A DNA stretch of 11,670 nucleotides, taken from NCBI GenBank assembly GCA_000697335.1, contig JNEM01016797.1:1-11670 (forward strand). The letters run 5' to 3'. A program made the position numbers and the translations under genes. Source of the DNA: Conidiobolus incongruus B7586. Lineage: Eukaryota > Entomophthoromycota > Entomophthoromycetes > Entomophthorales > Conidiobolaceae. Positions within the stretch are counted from its first letter, which is position 1. The number at the start of each line of letters is the position of its first letter. The notes under the pieces were generated by a model. The model did no database searches, was not told the origin of the DNA, and was given only the letters and a program-made list of their open reading frames with translations. Positions 8,192 to 11,670 of the stretch are shown in pieces.

Positions 8192-8769
8192 TGTTGTAAT
8201 AATCACTTCTTGAAAATCAATTGATAAAATATATGCACTCCTCATGCTGCATTTTATAATCTTCTTGACCACACCCATTTGCAAAATTTTCTATTCAAAT
8301 TTCCTTTCTTGGTTTTAGGTTTACGAGTGATAATCTTGCTTCGAAACTATAAATTTCATATTGCAGTGTAATTTTTATTTTTGATTTGTTACTCGAGTGT
8401 ATAAAATTAATATTACTTCAACTCATATAATATTCCGGGAAAACTCTAATTTATTTTATTCCAAAATATAATTTGAGATGTTAAATAAGAATTAAATTTG
8501 AAACAATATAGCATAATATTATATTTGTTTATTCATAATTTTTTCATTTAACCAATTAAATAATTATTGTCGCAATTGAAACTATTTGACTACGACCCGC
8601 ACCTCCTCTAAAAGGAAATGATTCGGTGTCATAAGATTCGTTCCAACTCTCTTAATTACTGAACATCTTCTTAATTCAATTAATTATTACAATTAATTCA
8701 CATACTATTACAGATATTTATACACCAATAAGTTCTTAATAAATCTTAGTTGTCAGTATTATAAATGGA
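8192..8769. other. Upstream region of the methyltransferase gene
   Basis: This should hold the promoter of the minus-strand gene, but no convincing TATA box or operator was identified. From 8192 to 8278 the coding frame stays open to a further ATG (8276-8278), with an in-frame stop just beyond. A patch with several CpG dinucleotides (about 8569-8645, ACTACGACCCGCACCTCCTC at 8589-8608) stands out from its AT-rich surroundings and may be a remnant of a repeat. No other gene is seen. Confidence 0.45.
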
Positions 8770-9090
8770 CTATTATAAAGAAATATCATGAATACGATGT
8801 AACTCATGAATGTATCCCAACGACCATATAGTCATACTTTAGCAATTTCGTTAGCTAGTCAACTAGTAGAACATTCACCTTTGATAGTATGTAGTTTAAT
8901 CCAAGCCATTGAGATTCGAATTTTTCGAAATATCCAAACAATCACTTTCAATGAGCTGCTGACTACCACAATTATATTGTTTAATGCAAAATTATTAGCT
9001 ATTTCAACTAATCCAATATTATTACCATCGGTTGCCGGATAAACAATTTCTGACGTGATGACAGTAGTGGTAATTTCAATTTTTATGGAT
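8770..9090 (-). pseudogene. Possible RNase H-like remnant of a LINE
   Basis: Read on the minus strand, a frame from about 9080 gives VITSEIVYPATDGNN, then LVEIANNFALNN, IVVVSSSLKV, MAWIKLHTIKGE and LANEIAKV. The order resembles the RNase H domain of Tad-like LINEs: an A-E-L/A-I helix, a DSxxAL-like strand, then WxxxHxGIxGNExADxLAxEAA. The key acidic residues are mostly lost, there is no adjoining reverse transcriptase, and the frame is broken, so this is at best an old fragment. A chance resemblance is possible. The plus-strand frame at 8806-9042 over the same DNA has no recognisable features and is treated as its shadow. Confidence 0.3.
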
Positions 9091-11000
9091 TAACTTAAAA
9101 TTTTATTTGGAATTTTTTATGATTTAGTGAGAAAAAGCATAATTTACCAGAATAAATATTTGTAATTATCAAATTGAATGATCTTGATGTTTGTGATTAT
9201 TATCCAACTCTTTAGTGATTTATTGTTTTAATTATTATCATAGTCTAAATAATTCGGATAGATTTTTTAATCAAATACTAACAATATAATCTTTCCCAAT
9301 GTAGAAGCACATATCTTTTTGATAGTTGACAACAAAGCATATACATTTTCTATCATTATAATAAAATATAAATGCCGATATTTTCATTAACCTTTTTTAA
9401 TTTATTTATTTTGACATTAAACGCTATCCTATTTGTGACTTATTTTCATGTTAATTAATTCATTATATTACATTACATTTGCATTTTTGTCAGTACCGGA
9501 TCATGATGATTAATGTTTATCCATAGTGTTGATTTTTTTACCTTATCATCAACTAGCACTAATCCTTTTAAATATTCCTATATTCCTTACTATCAGAGGC
9601 TATTTTCGACTTTATTAAAAATATTTTCTTGAATTGAATATTTTAAACTCCATATTCCGATATAAAGATACTAATCTTAATTTATTGAATAATAGCGCAG
9701 TCATATATTTTAGTAGAATAGTTTGAAATTTAAATTGTGAAAGTTTCAACAAAATCAACTCAATATAATCAATTAATATAAATTGAATTTTATATTTATT
9801 TCATATAATGTAATTATATATTCCATATAATTTCACCATATTACCATTGGATTAAATTGAACTTTTATTAATTTATGAAATATAATCTAGAAAAGATTGG
9901 ACCATATTTAAAATATTATTTTAAATTTCAAAGAATGATTTCTTTAATTTTGGAATTTTTATTATTATTTTTCAAAAATCTGACTTTAAATAAAGTGAAT
10001 TATAAATTTCAATATTATATATTTTTTCTTTTATGATAGGTTTTTTATAAATATTGAATATAAATTATAAATATACTAAAATAAAAAATGACTATCAAAA
10101 TATATTTACTATAAAATCAATATAATATAATATCAAGCTATTTAATATAATTCAAGATATATAAACTATATATGAAAATACTCTTTTATATAAAAATACC
10201 CTTTATTTTTGGATTTATTATTATCAAATTTGATATCAAATTATTCACAATAATTAAAATTTTGAATATTAATTATTATTATTTTTATATTCTAATTATT
10301 AAAAAATGAAAATTAAAATAAAAATGTCTTTATTTAATATAAACTTTGATCAAAAACTTTGATATATTTATTTTAAAATGAAGATAAATAGTTAATTTTA
10401 ATTTCCTTATTTCTAATGATATTATTGATATAAAGTGTATAATATTTATAATTAATAATATAATTTATTTTTTCAAACTATATCTAATATTTTTTTTAAA
10501 TACCATGTTTTAAATTTTAATTTTTTAAGAAAATTATATATATATACATATATAATAATTATCAAAATATTTCAATTGAGTATTTTAAAAATTTAACTAT
10601 ATATTTTTTAAAATTATTCAAGTTTTATATATAACCTAATAAAAATAAAATTTTAATTTAATGTTATTTTACTATTAATTATTAATTTAAAAAATTAAAA
10701 AATTAAAAAATTTAATTATAATTTTTTATAACTTAAAAAGCTAATTTTGATTTTTTTAATAATATATCAAAAAATATTTTTGAATTTAAATTGAATATTA
10801 TCAAATTATTTCATTATTAGTTAATAATTATATAATATTATAACTTATAAAAATAATTATTAAAATTATAATCATTTATCTATTTATTTAAAATTTAATT
10901 AATTATTAATTAAATCAACTCAAATTTTATTATATATTAAAATTATATTTTTTAATTAAAATTAGGAATAATTAAGTATATTTGATAAATTATTAGCTTA
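9091..11000. other. Long AT-rich gene-free region
   Basis: About 1.9 kb without a credible gene on either strand. Up to about 9700 the composition resembles the gene flanks. From about 9750 to 11000 it is very AT-rich with many runs of A and T and fragments such as TATATA, but less of the strict TpA enrichment seen in the transposon block. It probably holds decayed repeats, none of which I could assign to a family. Confidence 0.5.
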
Positions 11001-11168
11001 TATATTAAAACTAAAAATTAAATAAAAGTGAGTTATAAATTAAAAAAATATATAATAAAACTTATATATATCTTTATTTCCATTTTATATTATATATTAA
11101 TATAATATTATTTTAAATATTTATAATTAATTTTATAAAATTTATATCTTTAATTAAATAACTAATCT
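11000..11168 (+). repeat. Decayed Tc1-terminus-like fragment
   Basis: An exact copy of the 12-bp repeat GTGAGTTATAAA lies at 11028-11039, preceded by AAAA and followed by a TAAAAA-rich stretch similar to the outer part of the Tc1 TIR. The expected CACTGACC tip and the inner repeat 175 bp away are not present, so this is a remnant, perhaps cut by the terminus at 11170. Confidence 0.3.
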
Positions 11169-11169
11169 A

Positions 11170-11400
11170 CATTAGCTTAGAAAAATAAGTCATAAAATTA
11201 AAATTAGTTATATAATTATTTATATCTTTAAAACTCTTAAATAAATCAAGTTAAATTAAAATATATAATTTACCTATATAATTTGATTATAATTAACTAT
11301 ATTTGATTTTATTTTATTAACTATTGGTTAATATCTTAAAACTTAAAACTTAACCAAGATGAGTTATAAATTTATGGGTTTATAAGTTAAAAAGATATAA
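11170..11400 (-). mobile_element. Divergent single Tc1/mariner terminus (copy D)
   Basis: A TIR-length segment preceded by TA (11168-11169). Its tip, CATTAGCTTAGAAAAATAAG, aligns with the CACTGACCTGCAAAAGTGAG form of the family mainly through transitions. The outer and inner 12-bp repeats are at 11185-11196 and 11359-11370, 174 bp apart, as in the other copies, but the sequence between them is poorly conserved, so it represents an older or related subfamily. The inner end (ATGGGTTTATAAG) gives way to copy C at 11407 before any transposase sequence appears, so the rest is lost or displaced. Confidence 0.6.
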
Positions 11401-11406
11401 ATAATA

Positions 11407-11670
11407 CACTGACCTGCAAAAGTGATTTATAAAATCAAAAACACCTATATTTTTACTAATAACTTGATTAATATTTAATGAAATAAACTTAAAATAAATA
11501 ATTAAAATCTATTATATTTATTAGTTATATATATCATTAAATGATGATATTTAGCTATTAATTAGCTAAAATATAAACCTTTAAATTTTACCTAAGGTGA
11601 GTCATAAATTTGTGGGTTTTTGGTGATAAAAAAAAATTAAAACCTAGTGTATCTACCTTTAGCTTTTCTA
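11407..11670 (-). mobile_element. Tc1/mariner element (copy C), runs off the window
   Basis: Starts with CACTGACCTGCAAAAGTG next to TA (11405-11406), the least RIPed terminus in the window. It carries the TIR (about 11407-11638) with direct repeats at 11422-11433 and 11597-11608. On the minus strand the transposase C-terminus follows, with its stop codon at 11637-11639 and the family tail cut by the window edge at 11670. Whether the element is complete cannot be judged here. Confidence 0.8.

Noticed and set aside
8589-8645. tRNA gene in the CpG-rich patch
   Set aside because: No B-box (GGTTCGANNCC) and no cloverleaf stems could be built on either strand.
8806-9042. Plus-strand open frame of 78 codons
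   Set aside because: No recognisable domain, no supporting start context, hydrophobic composition of a random frame; the opposite strand shows a more meaningful, though weak, RNase H-like pattern.

Overview
The window looks like nuclear DNA of a filamentous ascomycete (Pezizomycotina; inferred). The evidence is two short fungal-type introns (49 and 52 nt), a normal-composition gene set in very AT-rich, TpA-rich DNA, and related repeat copies that differ almost only by C/T and G/A transitions. That last pattern is the mark of RIP (repeat-induced point mutation). No species can be named from the sequence alone.

Left block (1-4967): a RIP-degraded transposon cluster. It holds one full-length 1,569-bp Tc1/mariner element (616-2184, TA target duplications) with ~230-bp terminal inverted repeats, each carrying two 12-bp direct repeats 174-176 bp apart. 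There is a partial copy directly upstream (55-613) and an inverted, 5'-truncated copy (about 4005-4965). Between them lies a broken piece of a Ty3/gypsy chromovirus-type retrotransposon (2187-~4000). The two Tc1 copies form an inverted repeat with ~950-bp arms.

Middle block (4968-9100): moderately AT-rich, not visibly RIPed. It contains a higher-GC island with the layout of an LTR on the minus strand (5785-6130) and the only convincing gene. That gene is a three-exon, minus-strand SABATH-family (salicylate/benzoate/jasmonate-type) SAM-dependent carboxyl methyltransferase at 7038-8191, about 350 aa. Upstream of it is a faint RNase H-like remnant (about 8770-9090, minus).

Right block (9091-11670): gene-free AT-rich DNA, then terminal repeats of the same Tc1 family: a decayed fragment, a divergent single terminus at 11170, and a better-preserved copy at 11407 that runs off the window.

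Functionally this is one apparently intact small-molecule methyltransferase gene in a repeat-rich, RIP-affected AT compartment. No pathway partners are visible nearby.
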